A DNA stretch of 64,000 bases from Chara braunii (lineage: Eukaryota; Streptophyta; Charophyceae; Charales; Characeae), in NCBI GenBank assembly GCA_003427395.1, contig BFEA01000132.1:970490-1034489 (forward strand). The letters are read 5' to 3'. The position numbers and the translations under genes are program-made. Under the pieces are notes generated by a model. It did not search any database and had not been told where the DNA came from. It worked only from the letters and a program-made list of their open reading frames with translations. Position 1 is the first letter of the stretch; each line of letters starts with the position of its first letter. Shown one piece after another: positions 19,501 through 32,077 of this stretch.

Positions 19501-20312
19501 ATTCTCACTGAATTCTCATTACATCAGTTCACCCAACTCGATACGGGTGACTCTTGGATGATCTCGGTATGAGAAGGCTATTGGGTAGATTGTTGGGTTG
19601 GCAGTTGATTGCCTCTGGAACAGGAAAAGACTGAATTATAATCATGTGATGAGTTGTGCGCCGAGACCAGTGTGCCTATAGATAGAGGCCCAACCTGATT
19701 AACGCTGACTGAACGCTCACCCAATCGCTGATTGATTGCTGATTGACTGCTGAACGATTGCTGATTAGTTGTTGAATGATTGCTAATTGGTCGCTGGTTG
19801 ATAGCTAACTGTGAAAGTTGAACACCACTAAGATCGTTATCAGAGCGCTGACCGAGTGTCAATCTCTGTCAACTGCTGGTTAACCCCTGATTGAAAACTG
19901 AATATCATTGATTAATTGCTGATGGAAAAGGACGAACTAAGTACTGCTGAGATGCCTGCAGATCGAGCGCTAGTTGAGCACCGTCCGGATGCTGATTATG
20001 GATTGATTAAACGCTAATAAAATGCTGATGATCTGATTTGGATGACAGTTGGAAACTGACTTGGATAGTCACCGAGGACAGATCTTTGAGAACAGATTGC
20101 TGATTACTGATTTGAATAGTTGCTGAAAACAGATTTATGAGAACTGGTTAATTGCTGATCTGAAGAATGGATTGATTGCTGCTTGCCGATTCGGAAACTG
20201 ACTGTCCCTTTCACTTACTGATTAAAAATTACACTGAATAGGACACGAAGTACTGAGCAATGTTCGGCAAAAGAAAGGTTACCAATAGGGAAAGCTGGGG
20301 CACGTCTTGCAG

Positions 20313-20562
20313 TTACCCGAGCTTTGCCCTGGCTTGCTCCACTGTGTACAGTGAAGAACCGATGTTGTGCAGCTTACCATCTCTTCTATATAAATAGATC
20401 ACATATTCGATGTACTTCTCACTCTTCACCCTCTGGACCGCGTACTCACATTGAACTTTTCTATTAAATTCCATATCTCGGCAGGCTCCTACCTCCCATC
20501 CCTCTTGCTTTCCTCTGATTAGAGTGTTCTTTACTACTAGGATCTCATCGTCCTTTATGTCC
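20313..20562 (-). pseudogene. S-family copy S2, start lost
   Basis: The minus-strand frame ends in TAA at 20315-20313 and reads EILVVKNTLIRGKQEGWEVG, VKSEKYIEYVIYLYRRDGKL and YTVEQARAKLG. It matches S3 along its whole length, but the frame opens directly after ATG-TAA with no usable ATG, so it is probably a dead copy. Confidence 0.55.
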
Positions 20563-20897
20563 CCCCTCTTTTACATTCAGATCATACAGCAGTATGCCTC
20601 GATCGTCACCCTCAAGCACGAGGCATTCTGGATGCCAACTGGACGGTGTTTGGTAGTTGTCTGGCTACTGTTTGCTCACTGTCTGAACTGTTGTCTCTGA
20701 TTGTTGTTTCCTGCTGTTGTTTCCAAGCGCTGTTTCCAGGAAACTGTGTCTGAATGCTGAGTCTGAGTACTGCTCTCAATCTAGTTTCTGACTATCTGAA
20801 TTTAATTCCGGTTGTCTGAGTTTGAGTCCAATAATCCGAGTCCGAATTCTATTGTCTGAGTACCTTGTTCGAATATTGTCTGAATGTTTTCTTTTTA

Positions 20898-21206
20898 TTA
20901 TTCAACCTTTGCCCTTGCTTGCTCAACCATTTCTAACCAAGAGGAGGTACTGTGCGGTTTTCCATCAGACCCACAAAATTAGATAGCATATTCGACAACA
21001 CTCTGTCTTCTCTCCAAATCTAGTGCGTGTTTTCTCATCATCTCATTCTCAGCCTCTCTACTGGGACCCTTCAGTCCTCGGGCACAAGGATAAGAAGTTC
21101 GTTGCTGTCTTGCCGACTGCTGGCAGGAATAGCAAAGGATTTTCTTTGTGATTAAAGCACTTGACATACACAACCAAGAGGAACCGACAGCCGGTCTGGT
21201 CCGCAT
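20898..21206 (-). pseudogene. S-family copy S1, nonsense mutation
   Basis: It reads MMRKHALDLERRQSVVEYAI, a TAA at 20981-20979, then in the same frame FCGSDGKPHSTSSWLEMVEQ and ARAKVE. The stop replaces the residue between IEY.IY and the turn. Third tandem S copy in the minus LTR. Confidence 0.55.
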
Positions 21207-24200
21207 AACTTTTCAGCACAAGATGCCCTTCAAGAGTCCTTAACTGTCTGGTCAGTCAATTCTCCTTTTTTTTTCTTGTCAGGCCAAATAGGACGGTATC
21301 GATCGGGATGTAACGATAGCACTCCATTAGTTTTCGCGGTTCGTGACGGGAGAACACATTCAAAGAACTTGATTCGTTCTCGTGATCGGCTATGCTTGTA
21401 CCTGCGTTGGTCTGGTTGGGTCAATTTTGGGTTTGCTTAATTCTGGCCTGAGTGGCCTGGGTCTGGTATGTCCGAATAACGTCCGAATTCACCCAAGTTG
21501 GCTTGTCATAGTTCGGACTGAATCCGCACAGTTAAGTCCACAAAACCGAGCCTAGATCTGTAGAGTCTGGTTTAAGAAGCTCACCTTGCAGGACAGCCTC
21601 TCTGAGCCGGATACGTTTGTACTCAGTTCGTCTATCAGTCGCGTGCGACACAACAGGAACAGACTACTGAGTTACAGTGTGAGACTCGCTCACGCATTAT
21701 TCACAGCGGTGCAGCACAATCAATTAGGAATTATGCTACTCCCCTCCTTCCCACTCGTTAACGGGGTTCTCAACTAAACTGTTTATCGGTAGGTACTTTG
21801 GCCAGTCGAAGTCACGATCTCGAGTAGTGTTCACTCAAGTGTTGTACCATCGCTGCGGTGCTTAGCTCAGCCCCTTTTTGTATGTAGCGATATTTGTCGT
21901 AGTCCCTCATTCCCATTCTGCATTTAAGTGTTTTCTAAGTACCCCTTTCCCTTTTCAAACTAGCCAGTGAAAAGGGCACAGTGAACATAGGTAGCCCCTT
22001 AGGTTTGTCACAGGATAGTGTCATCTCACATATCACTTGTCCCCAACAAACATGATGAGCCCAAGAGAGCAAATCCCTGTGTTCACCCGTGCAGACATCA
22101 CGAGGTGTGTAGGTAAGATAACGTCCGGTCACCCTGTGGGTCTTGGTTCCCGACGTCCGCCCCGGAAGAGTCAGTCACCTGAATGAGTTTTCTTGTTACC
22201 CGTAACAGTGGGCACACCGATCAATCATACTCAAAGATCAACCCTCCTCCCCTTTTTTTTTCTTTTTTTTTTAATCACCATCTATCAGGTATTTCGCCAG
22301 AAGATAGGCAATCATTCGTAATGCGGATAACCTTTTCCCCATCAGACAAATCGACGATGAGGCAATGAAGACTGAAGTGAAGCACACTTAAAATTCATCC
22401 TCAAAACTAGTTCCACACAGCACACGCATGGGTAAAATTTTGGTCTTCTTTTAATTGGCACTCTGAGACGGTTGAAATCCTGATCTAAAGAGCACCGCTT
22501 CCACTTACGAACATCCCACAAAAGCTGAGATATCGTTTGAAGCAGGCTCAATTTTATATCTGGCACGCACTTTCCCACATTATTGGGTCACGTGCAAGAT
22601 GACTTCAGACTGACGAGACAGTCACAAAACTGTGAGCATCCTGATTCATTGTCACATGACTCCCCACCCGACAGCCAGCCATACCTGCATGGATTATTGG
22701 ATTCAGTATCGAGACCAGATTCCTCCTTGTCTCACACGCGTTGATAGTGACTGGCGTGACTGTTCATATGCCCCTCATTATCATGATGAGTGCACCAAGA
22801 TCACAGAAGGTTCTTTAATGAGATCGTTCACACTGTAGTCTCCACTTAGTGCCCTTACATGCCTGCTCTCCCACAACTTTGACAATGAGGAAGACGAACG
22901 AGGCGAGTGGCCTCAAACTGAACTGTCTAGCAGCACTAGCCAGCGCGCCCTATAGTCCTCAATGGGGGTAAGTCTCTCTAATTAACTGATAATGGTTCAC
23001 GTTTATGTCGTCTCGATGGCTCGATTGAGAGTGCGAGTGGTAGCTTTCCGCCAACGAAGTGGTTCATCCAGGAACAGCCTTACAACAACAAAACAACAAG
23101 TTCATTTCCCCTACACTAGAGACGTCAAACAAGAAACATGAACGCCCTCGGGAACTTCCATGCACGTTCACTCTCTTTCTCAGATCAAGTCACGCAAGCA
23201 AGGCTCAACCTTGACCCGTACTCCTCCCTGGCGATCTCCAAAACTACAGTGACTCAGATCACACGTGCGAGATGAGAGACGAAAAGTAAGCTCACTCCTA
23301 CAGTCCTTGAGTCAAAACGGCAAGTCCTCAAGAACTGCTCATAGACAACAGGGAACAGACTCAACGACGAGGACGTATTCGAGGAGGAACAATTGACATC
23401 AACAGGGTTACGCTATTCATGAGAGTGCGCTAGTGTCACATGTCGTGGCTCTGACGACTTACTGGCACACACATAACAGTTCCCTTCACTAAAGTGTCAC
23501 AAAGCGAGATCAGCTTAGGACATTGGAGTCAGACAGGCTTCTATCGACGGTCACACACTTATCGTCTGCCAATCACATAGCTGAACTTCTAGAGCTCTCG
23601 TATTGACTCGCTCGTGGAAGCTGCGTTGATGACCCTGGTCTTTTCGCCACGTCTCAGTCCATGATGTTAACAAGTAATGAGGGGAGTCCCATCCCATCCC
23701 CTCCTCTTTGCTTGATCTCCTTCTCTCTCTGCCTTGTTCACTTTGTTGCCTCTTCGCACTCACGATGAATGGCGACCGATCGGTCAGATCCCGACTGGGC
23801 CGCAAGAAAACTCGGGAGAAGACTCACCCTCTGGCCGCTTGGCACGATCACACACTATCTCTCCTAGTCTCTCGCGACAACATGAAGACTCACTGTGGCT
23901 CAGTGAACACAGAACACAGCGAGCGGCCCTGGGGACAGTTGTTGACATCGACTGTATCCAACAAGATCGCGCATCCCGCTCACTCACGCAGTCTCCCCCT
24001 TCTTGTTGACCTTTCTCTCACTCCCTGAACTGCCACGTGTCGCGCACACGCTTCTAGGTGGAACGCAGGTGCATCGAAATCGACCACTCCCAGCTACGCT
24101 CGAAAACACTTCAGGATGTGCCACGCGTACGCTGAGTACTCAGGCCACAGTTTCATGCCCTGTTCGATCCAAGGCTACCTCCCTAGCGAAAACGCGGTAA

Positions 24201-24427
24201 GCTCGCTCCTCATTCTTGTGCATAGCCCGCTATGTTGACGTTAACCGCCTCTCTTCCTTTGCCACGCGTTGACCCCTCAATCACCTCTCCTCGACCCCGT
24301 TGTCTGTCTCTGCCCCCCTCGCGAACTTCACCCACCTTCTACTGTGCCACGTGTACGCATGTAACCACCTCGTAGCTCACACCCCGTTTCTCAGAATGAC
24401 CATGCGCTGACCTCTGGCGCTGCCGCC
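21207..24427. other. LTR interior without a recognisable gene
   Basis: This lies between ORF1 and S1 of the minus LTR. Open frames are short and lack motifs. The equivalent part of the plus LTR (28396-31159) is only weakly similar by eye. Probably noncoding U3-type or decayed sequence. Confidence 0.45.
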
Positions 24428-24958
24428 TCACACACGTCCTTTCCCCTTGTTCTGCTTCTCCCCCGTTCCGCGGCCTCTAGGCGTCAGCTGTCGAGATCTG
24501 GCCTCAGGTCCCTCTTCCACCGGTTTTGAGGCTCGGTGGTGCCTCTGGATCTCGCCTGGCCTGATCCAGGACCTGAGGTTCGTCTTCCGGTCCTCCGCCT
24601 CGCTCATCTCGCTCTCCCCACCGAAGTCCCGTTCCAGGTGGGGCTGCTCCCAGTCCGCCGTGTCCATCGAGGTCTCGGTCTCATGATATGAGACCGTTAC
24701 TTGCATTCTTGCTATGACCCCGTCTCTTCTGCAGCGCCGCTCCGCCCGGTCCTTCGCCTCAGTAATAGCGGCCTGCAGTTTTGAGTCATTCCGCATCTCC
24801 TCCTCCTTAGCCCCTTCCACGTTAATCTTCAGCCTCAACTCGTCCCCTCCGTCATGGTTGAGTATAACTGTGATCNAGGGCCCTTCCCCAGACATAGGCT
24901 TCCAACGGGCCTGGTGATACCAGTACCCGGGCCTGTACCCATGTAGCGCCATAGCCAC
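24428..24958 (-). CDS. LTR ORF1, minus element
   Basis: 176 aa. It shares SGEGP, LRLKINVEGA, TEAKDRAERRCRRDGV, VTVSYHETETS and the acidic LERDFGGESEMSEAEDRKTN with the copies at 5199 and 27862. The C-terminus is basic and low complexity (ending RGRGTGEKQNKGKGRV), as in nucleic-acid-binding tails. One N (24876) falls in the frame. It is the only ORF1 copy of the three without an obvious break. Function unknown. Confidence 0.55.
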   Translation of the reverse strand: MAMALHGYRPGYWYHQARWKPMSGEGPXITVILNHDGGDELRLKINVEGAKEEEMRNDSKLQAAITEAKDRAERRCRRDGVIARMQVTVSYHETETSMDTADWEQPHLERDFGGESEMSEAEDRKTNLRSWIRPGEIQRHHRASKPVEEGPEARSRQLTPRGRGTGEKQNKGKGRV

Positions 24959-26150
24959 AGTCCTTGCAATAACCGGTGCAAGTACTAAAACACTTCAGCT
25001 CTCGCACTGCACTGGAGGAGGACAGGCTATTAGAGCGCAGCCTACCGAAAGCCGATAACTTCAACGCCCTGACACTATCTCTTCTCCCAGCGCGATAGCC
25101 CCAATGAACCTACCGAGAGATCCACGGGTAGCCCTCTTTTTATAGGGCTCAGAGAGGCCGCGCTTCCCTGTGTACTAAACGGGGAGTCTTAACAAGGTCT
25201 TTTTCAAAGGCACGAATAAAAAAAAAAGATAAAATTTATTTCTCTTTAAAATTCATCTGAGTCTGAAACTCAATAGCCACCTGCAGGATGACTTTCAATT
25301 TACTACCAACCCCTAATCCTGCAGAATCAACTTTCGTAAAGAAATCAGCGATCCCATAACGGGACCCCGACGACGCACTTTTCACTTTAAAACGCGGCCG
25401 TCGATCTACCTCTGTTGGGTGTCCGCGTCCGATGGTAAGGAGGGGACTCATGACCCTCTTCAGGGGTGATGAGCTTCCTACCGATGCGGCCGTGGGTAGC
25501 CCTCCTTTTGGAGTGTTACCGCATGGCACCAGATCGGGGCTCACCTACAGATAGTGCGCGCAAGGCCGGCCTACTCAGGTCGTGGACCACTGGCCTGAAA
25601 TTCGAACCGTTGGCTTTCCCGCGAAAGGACAGGCCAACAGGGAGAGAATCGAAAATAGAAAAATTAAGTAATAATAACAAAAATAATAATGATAGCTATG
25701 AAGCAAGAATGGAAAGGGAAGCGTAAAGTCACTGCGGCCTGATGCCTCTAGTTTTTCCCCGAACTAAACAATTTCACACTCGACGTTTTATTATATTTTG
25801 TTATCTTTTCTTCTCTCTTTGGACGGTGACCTCTGCCCAGTGCACCTAACCCAGAACTCAGTAGAGGGGCGATCGGCGTGCAGTTGAAAAGACTGAGCCA
25901 GCCCTCTCACCTCCGCGTCCCAGGGCGAACCCGGCGGCTACCACGGCCACAGGCCGGTTGTGCTCTGCTGTACAGCAGGGCGCCGAGCCTGCGTGGACCA
26001 ATGGAAGTCTTGTGGCGCACCCCCCTTTTGTCGAGGGCTACGCCACCGGGACCTGTCGACGCCGAGAAACGATCTAGGTACCAGAGCAGGAAACTGGTAC
26101 TATGCAGGAACTTGGCACACAGGAGGGCTGGGACACCGTGCCCTCCGACA

Positions 26151-26617
26151 GCGGACCGGCGGCTCTTCACGCGCTTTTTCTCCTCTACCTCCTCTTCCTC
26201 TTCCCTGACCTCTGCGTGCTTCAGGCATGACGAAGAAAGGGACAGCAGCTAGGAAGAAAGCAAGAGAGACGAAAGAGGTCGCACTAAGTGTAGAGATTAG
26301 GGGAAAAATTAAAAGAATAAAGGAGGGCCTACTATTAAAAAGAAAGGAAGTGCTGGGGTGGAAGTGAAAATGGCGAACTGCAAAAGAGAAAGGAAAGAAA
26401 ATTAACTGCGCAGATTGCACGGGGTAGCTGCGAGCGGTAAGAAAGAAAGCACTAGCGCTATGAAAACGTGAAAACCCAGTTAGAGCAGAAACTGCAATAC
26501 GGACTTCGCCTCGAGTCTCAACGGAAAGGAGTAGATGTGCTGCCAGCGCGGGCTATTTTATACCTGCTGTGTATGCGTTTTGACCCAGCGGGGACGCTGG
26601 GTGGGGGTTTGGTATCA
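26151..26617. other. Segment between the two giant LTRs
   Basis: No gene. It is purine-rich in the middle. Just before the plus LTR lies GGGTGGGGG (26599-26607), which could be a polypurine tract ~10 bp upstream of TGTCGG. It may be the remnant 3' end of the plus element's internal region. Confidence 0.4.
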
Positions 26618-27098
26618 TGTCGGACGACGTCGTGTCACGGCCCTCCTCTGCGTACCAAGTCCGTTGCGGCCTGTAGGTATGTTCCCGAACTACGATCCCT
26701 AGTACCCGGGCCGTACCTTGACGTGGACCGGTCCTGTTGGTGTCTGCATCAGCAAAAGGTGCGCCACAGGGCTTTCCATTGGTCCACGCAGGCTCGGCGC
26801 CCTGCTGTACAACAGAGCACTACCGGCCTGCAGCTGTGGTAGCCGCCGGGTTCGCCCTGGGACACGAAAGTGAAAAGACCTGCGCTGTCATTTCTACTGC
26901 GCGCCGATTGCACCCTAGTCAGGTTATGGGTTAGGTACGTAGGCTTGCTGTTACAGTCGAATAGAAAAGCGGGAATAAGAAGAAAAAGGGGAAGTCAAGT
27001 GTCAGATCGGCGCGTAGATCTGGACCCTCGCTTTAGTTTGGGGTGATCTAGTGATCTCTGTGCGTCATGATTTCCCTTCTTTTCCTATTTCGTTTTAT

Positions 27099-27137
<39 letters not shown>

Positions 27138-27676
27138 TAAATTTTCTCAGTTTCCTTTTTGGCCTGTCATTTCGTGGGAAGGCCAATGGTTCAGGTTCCA
27201 AGCTCAGACTGTGGTCTACGGCCCAAGCTGGCCCGACCCCTCGTATATCACCTGCGCCCGACCTGCTCGGCTGGGCTCCGAGCAGTAAGACCCCAAAAGA
27301 GGGGCGACCCGCGGCCTCTTCGGTAGGAGGCTTATCACCCCCCTGAGGAAGGTCATAAGCCCCCTCCTTGCCATCGGACACGGGTACCCGTCACGGATAG
27401 GCCAACAGGCGCGTTTTGAGGGAAGGGAAACGCTTGTCGGTATCCCGTTATGGGACTTCTGTTTTTGGACCGTGGTCACATCGCGATGATTAGTGACTGA
27501 CATTAGCATAGTAAGTTCGGCCCGTACTTCGACTGTTGAGTTTCGGGGGTCTCTAAATTATTTAGTTTTATTTTGCTTTATATTTTGGAGCATTAAAACT
27601 ATTAATGTGAGGAAATTTGGAGAAAGCCAAAGTTGAACTCTTCGTTTAGAACGCGGGGTCATGGCGAGTGGTGAAC

Positions 27677-27683
27677 CTATAAA
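27677..27683 (+). promoter_or_regulatory. Putative TATA box, 3' LTR
   Basis: CTATAAA, conserved with 5014-5020 and at the same distance (~185 bp) from the ORF1 ATG. Confidence 0.5.
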
Positions 27684-27861
27684 GGGGTGAGGCAGATGAG
27701 TCTTAGGCTGCAGGCAGATAGCAGCGTGTAGGCCATTTTACTGTGCTGACACTGTTGGCCTAAAAAAGGTGGGCAGTCCTGCTTGCGCGTGTGAGCGTTG
27801 AGGCTTGACTATTTCTGGAGCAGATAGCCTAGTGTTAGTTGTTTGCTCGGGGAGCGTAAAC

Positions 27862-28395
27862 ATGGTACGGAGCAATGGGCTGCACGACGACAGGCCGGCA
27901 CACCTTCAGTTCACCTGGAAGTGGGAGCAGATGTCCGGGGAGGGGCCTATCGTGACCGCAATCCTGGACTACGACCATCGTAACAAGGAGGCAAGGCTGA
28001 AAATCAACGTCGAAGGGGGAGGGGAAGAGAGAACGAGGGTCGACTAGAGGCTACAGTTGGCCGTCACGGAGGCTAAGGACCGAGCGGAGAGGAGGTGTAG
28101 AAGAGACGGGGTTACAGCCAAGCTAAGGGTGATTGTTTCCTACCTGGAGGAGGAGACTTCGGCGGACACAGTGGAGCGCGAGCAGCGGCACCTGGACCGT
28201 GACTCGGAGGCGGAGAGCGAGGCCAGTGACCGGGAGACTAACCTCCAGTCCTGGAACAGACCGGACCAGGTTCGCAGGAACCATCCTCAAGGGCGACCAG
28301 CTGAGGAAGGCCCAGAGGCCAGCTCGCGACGAAAGAGGCCCAGAGGGCGCGGGATAGAAAGGGCGAGAGGCAAAAGGGAAGAGAGGTGTGTGTGA
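27862..28395 (+). pseudogene. LTR ORF1, 3' LTR copy, nonsense mutation
   Basis: It starts at ATG 27862 (MVRSNGLHDDRP). A TAG at 28045-28047 replaces the CAG of the 5' LTR copy. Downstream the same frame continues through TEAKDRAERRCRRDGV, VSYLEEETSADTVEREQ and an Arg-rich tail (RRKRPRGRGIERARGKREER) to a TGA at ~28395. The tail resembles arginine-rich RNA-binding or nucleolar-localisation segments in composition only. Confidence 0.6.
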
Positions 28396-31159
28396 TCATA
28401 ACGGGAAGAGAGAGAAGTCCTGGGGAGGTCAACACGTGTGCGAGTTGCAGAGAGAGAGAGAGGCGCGAGCAGTGGCGACCAAGAGATTACTTGTTGACGT
28501 CAACATGACTTCCGTGTGCGAAGATAAGACAGTGGGCAATGGCCACTGATAACCACCACCGAATGAGCAGAAAGGAGAGAGTTATGCGCGAGCTCTGGCC
28601 GGACAAGAAGTGAGGCGTCGTGCGACGGGGATGCGAGTAAAGGGAGGGCGGACCTGAGTTTAGTCGCACAGATGGCGAGGCGGTTACGGTGCAACAGGGA
28701 GAGAGAGAGAGAGAGGACAAGCGAGAACGGGAAAAAGAGAGGGGGCTAGTGAAGGAAAATGAGAGAGGGTGCGCGCGGGGGTTTTCTTCTTGAGAGAGAA
28801 AGGGGAAGTTCCGGAGGGTATCCAGGACGTCGTGTGTGCGAGCGGGTGAGCAGGACGGTGGGGCGATGAGTGAGTGGCACGTGTAGCATGAGAGAGGCAA
28901 GAAGAGGGTCAATGCTGGAAACTGAGGCTGACGTCACAGACTGGCAGAATTTTCACTCTCTCGAGGCCTGGACGGTAACCCACCGAGGATCGTTTCATCT
29001 GCTATCCTCGTCAATTAGGGACAGTGGTGAACTGCCGTGCGTGAAGCAAGTGGTGTAGATGTATGTGAAGATATCGTGGCTGACTGACGCACTGCAATGC
29101 GACCACGACCAAAAGAAGACCAACTGGTTTATCGGCGTTTGATGACGCCTCCCTCGTCGTAAGCGTGTAGCACTAGATGCCACCTCTTTTCCTTGCTCTC
29201 TTCTTGTGTGCGCCATGGTCAGCGGAACTCTTTTCCACAAGGTCCTTTGTTGTCGTCACCAATCTCTTCCCGGAACGAGAGGGCGAAGTGGGCGCTGTAC
29301 GCGATCTGCATAGGTGAACATTCGAACGGTGTGACGATGTGCAGGCCATCATCTACATGCAGGACAAAGAGAAGGGAAAGACAAGAGGGCGTGTGCTCAC
29401 GCAAGTGCCTGATGTTTACATGAGAGAAGGGAGGGTCTATTTGAGAAAGCATACTCGTGAGATCACTGCTGAAGTCTACGCTTTTACGATATGAATTTTA
29501 TCTTAACGTCGGTTCCATGCTCGCCCTGCTTTTAGTTCTTGATGTACGAATAGTCGGGAGAGAGCATGAAAAATTACCCACCGCTACGAACCGGGATCAA
29601 AAGAGGAACTGGACATACTCGAAGCGTGTTTGTGGCCATAGCGCCGTGGGTATCTAAGTCCCCTAGACTTGATATTGGTCATTTATTCCGTTTCAGTTTG
29701 TTCTACTTTGACTGGTAGCTCGGTTACGGTCTGTCAGCATTCGACAGAAGGGTTTTTATAAGGAAGAGAGCTACAGGAGGGACAACATCGGTAAGGTTCG
29801 CATGAATGGACTCGTTATTGGTCTTGCCGACTGTTCAGCTGTCAACCGTGGCTCAATCTGATTTGAACCCCTCTCCGCATGAGCATTTTCAACCGTAAGG
29901 GAGTTGGGACCTCTATCGCGAACAAGCGAATGGCTTGGCTATGCTGAACTAGGATAATCTTGGAGGTGAAAACTTACTCCCGGGTGCAAAATGGCAAGCT
30001 CGAGTCGGGTGAGTTGTACAAGAGACTGTCAGAGTTAAGGTACTGTAGCTCTCAATTCCGGGTTAATGGATAAAGGTACAGAATCTTGGTAAAACTGCTC
30101 AAGCCCCAGATTTAAGACCTTTGTGGTAAAGACGTGCAACTACTAATTAAAAGAGGACAGATAAGGGTTCTATCTCTCAGTTCCAAGTTCGTTGTCTCCT
30201 TGTTTGCCAATTTGAACTTGAGTAATTGATGGGCAACTGTAGTGATGTGATGTTGCAGAATGGCAGGAGTACTTGTCGTTAAAGTTGTTCATGGAATGTA
30301 ACGTGCGGAGAGATGAGATTACTGTTCACGGAATGCTGAGTCCTTTCCCTCCCTTCTCTCTGAGACGTCATTCACTAAATGGGAGGGCGAGAGGTTATTA
30401 TAAGAAAGGTGGCTTATCTCCTCGCTAAATTTTTGCTTGATGGTGATTGACTAGTACTTATCACATCATCTTCCTAACTAAGTGAGCTGCTCAGAAACGG
30501 AGTAGACTGAAGTGTGCACTTTATTTCTCTTGCGTGTCGTCTCTATCAAACTTGCAATACTAGTCTGAGTGATCAACCTTTGGTCTCGCTCACTGCAATC
30601 AGTAGTCCAGACAGTGGTAACCTGATTCTTTGAGTTGTGAGTCGTGAGATCAGGGTCACCCAGATCTATGTAGCAATCTAACCACTTACAGTGATGTCCT
30701 ACGCAATGTGCGATCTGCGCTCAATGCTAGAGATGTCAGGATGTTAATTGGGTTGGGACCACACTCAATAATAGCCTGGGTACTACCCGAGGACGGTCTG
30801 TGATAGCCGTGTTCGGCGCTCTATTCAGAAGGAGAGGTCTGACTGAGTACATTTACCCCACTCTAAGTGGGTGAAAGGACTATTAGGCAACACTTGGTAG
30901 GTTAGGGAGAGTTCTCACGAAGAGTGAATAAAGGAAAGAACATCTGGCAAACTACTCGTACTAACTACAGATTTCGGGTGTGCCTGGTGGCCAGTTGTTT
31001 TCTTAGTGACTTACACGTTCCCAACACTAGTGGACTCGCGTTCTAGTCACACTGTTGAGGACAACTTCCGCACAGTGTACTGGGACTGTCTGATAGACAA
31101 AGAAGGAACCCATAAGAGAGCAAGTCAATAGTCCCAGTGTAATAGACCTCAGTAGGGAA
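28396..31159. other. 3' LTR interior without a confident gene
   Basis: It includes the decayed counterpart of the 6425 ORF (28888 onward, TAG after VKQVV) and a conserved TTTTATAAGG-like site (29753; also at 7273). Otherwise only short frames without motifs. Confidence 0.45.
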
Positions 31160-31429
31160 ATGGGAAGTGAGGACATGCTAAGAGTGACTTACACGCTACA
31201 CCGGGACAGAGCAGAAGACTGGGAAGAGAGCGTTATCAGGGATGTCCAACCCCAAGTTGAGTTGACGAGAGAGCACGCACTGAAGTTAGTGAGAGGACAG
31301 AAAGGTATCGAGTATACTATCTATTTCCATATGTCAGATGAGAGTTTGCGCTGTACATTTTCTTTCACCGAAACTGTTGATGAGGCAAAAAGGATGGAAA
31401 ATTGCCAGATATCAGCAGTGAATCCATGA
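31160..31429 (+). CDS. LTR-encoded S-family protein (plus element)
   Basis: 89 aa from ATG 31160: LRVTYTLHRDRAEDWEES, REHALKLVRGQKGIEYTIYF, and FTETVDEAKRM. It aligns end to end with S3 at 19246-19500. Same place in the LTR, upstream of the L gene. Preservation of an intact frame in two diverged LTRs is the best evidence that the protein was selected. Function unknown. Confidence 0.6.
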   Translation: MGSEDMLRVTYTLHRDRAEDWEESVIRDVQPQVELTREHALKLVRGQKGIEYTIYFHMSDESLRCTFSFTETVDEAKRMENCQISAVNP

Positions 31430-31504
31430 TTACTGTTCTCTAGAACTGGCCTGGTCGCTGCGTCCCAAGAGACGAGCAACTTTTACTACTCAGCAAAAGA
31501 CCAG

Positions 31505-31792
31505 ATGGACGAGAGAACCTTGGGACGAGTTATACACCGTGCCATTCAGGGAAAGGAAAGTGAAGAAGAACTCTCAGTGCTACTAAGAGACGAACCGCTT
31601 GCGCTCACTGTGTGTTATCAGAATCTGGCCAGCAAAGTAATCAGAACACCCCTGGTGTCTGAGTCAGTCAATTCTCGTCGGGAAAAGTATATTCAAAACT
31701 CAAGGGCAATCATTATTCACTTGAAAATAATTCGGTTGTTTCTAGTTAACGTGTGGTTTCTAGCTAAGCGAGTTGGCAGTGAATGCTCTTAA
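31505..31792 (+). CDS. Unrecognised ORF between S and L
   Basis: 95 aa from ATG 31505: MDERTLGRVIHRAIQGKESE then LSVLLRDEPLALTVCYQNLA, with a hydrophobic stretch IIRLFLVNVWFLAK near the end. No counterpart is visible in the minus LTR, where S3 and L1 are only ~125 bp apart. It could be chance. Confidence 0.3.
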   Translation: MDERTLGRVIHRAIQGKESEEELSVLLRDEPLALTVCYQNLASKVIRTPLVSESVNSRREKYIQNSRAIIIHLKIIRLFLVNVWFLAKRVGSECS

Positions 31793-32077
31793 ACGAGCTA
31801 CCTCAGATCATCAGTTTGTTATACAAGACAAATCTCGTACCGCCATCAGAATTAACAAGACTTTCCCAACGATTTGCAGTTTTCTCTAAAGTTTCATCAC
31901 TGAATGGCCAGTGTGTAGTGACTTGTTATTTTCACAGCATTTGGCTATCTGAGTCACCTGAAAGTTTCAATAAAAGTTTGACCAACCAATCAAATAAAAA
32001 ACCTTGCAATTCCTCGGGGGCAGTTAGGCCAGTTACGAAGACCATAAGAAAATCAGCAGTAAAAATTGTCTCAACAC

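Larger units (their letters stand above)
17985..26150 (-). mobile_element. Giant 5' LTR of the minus-strand gypsy element (~8.2 kb)
   Basis: Read on the minus strand it starts TGTCGGAGGGCACGG at 26150 and ends AAAAAGTGCGACA at 17985, with TGTCG/CGACA inverted termini. In the same order as the plus LTR (26618-33216) it carries ORF1, an S protein, an L protein, a polyadenylation signal and the conserved end CTGCGTGAC/TTGCGTGAC..CAGCCTGTTGGC. It is more diverged than the two plus copies are from each other and has extra S copies. The length is far beyond common LTRs; an alternative is a short LTR ending at 17985 with upstream ORFs outside it. Confidence 0.65.
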
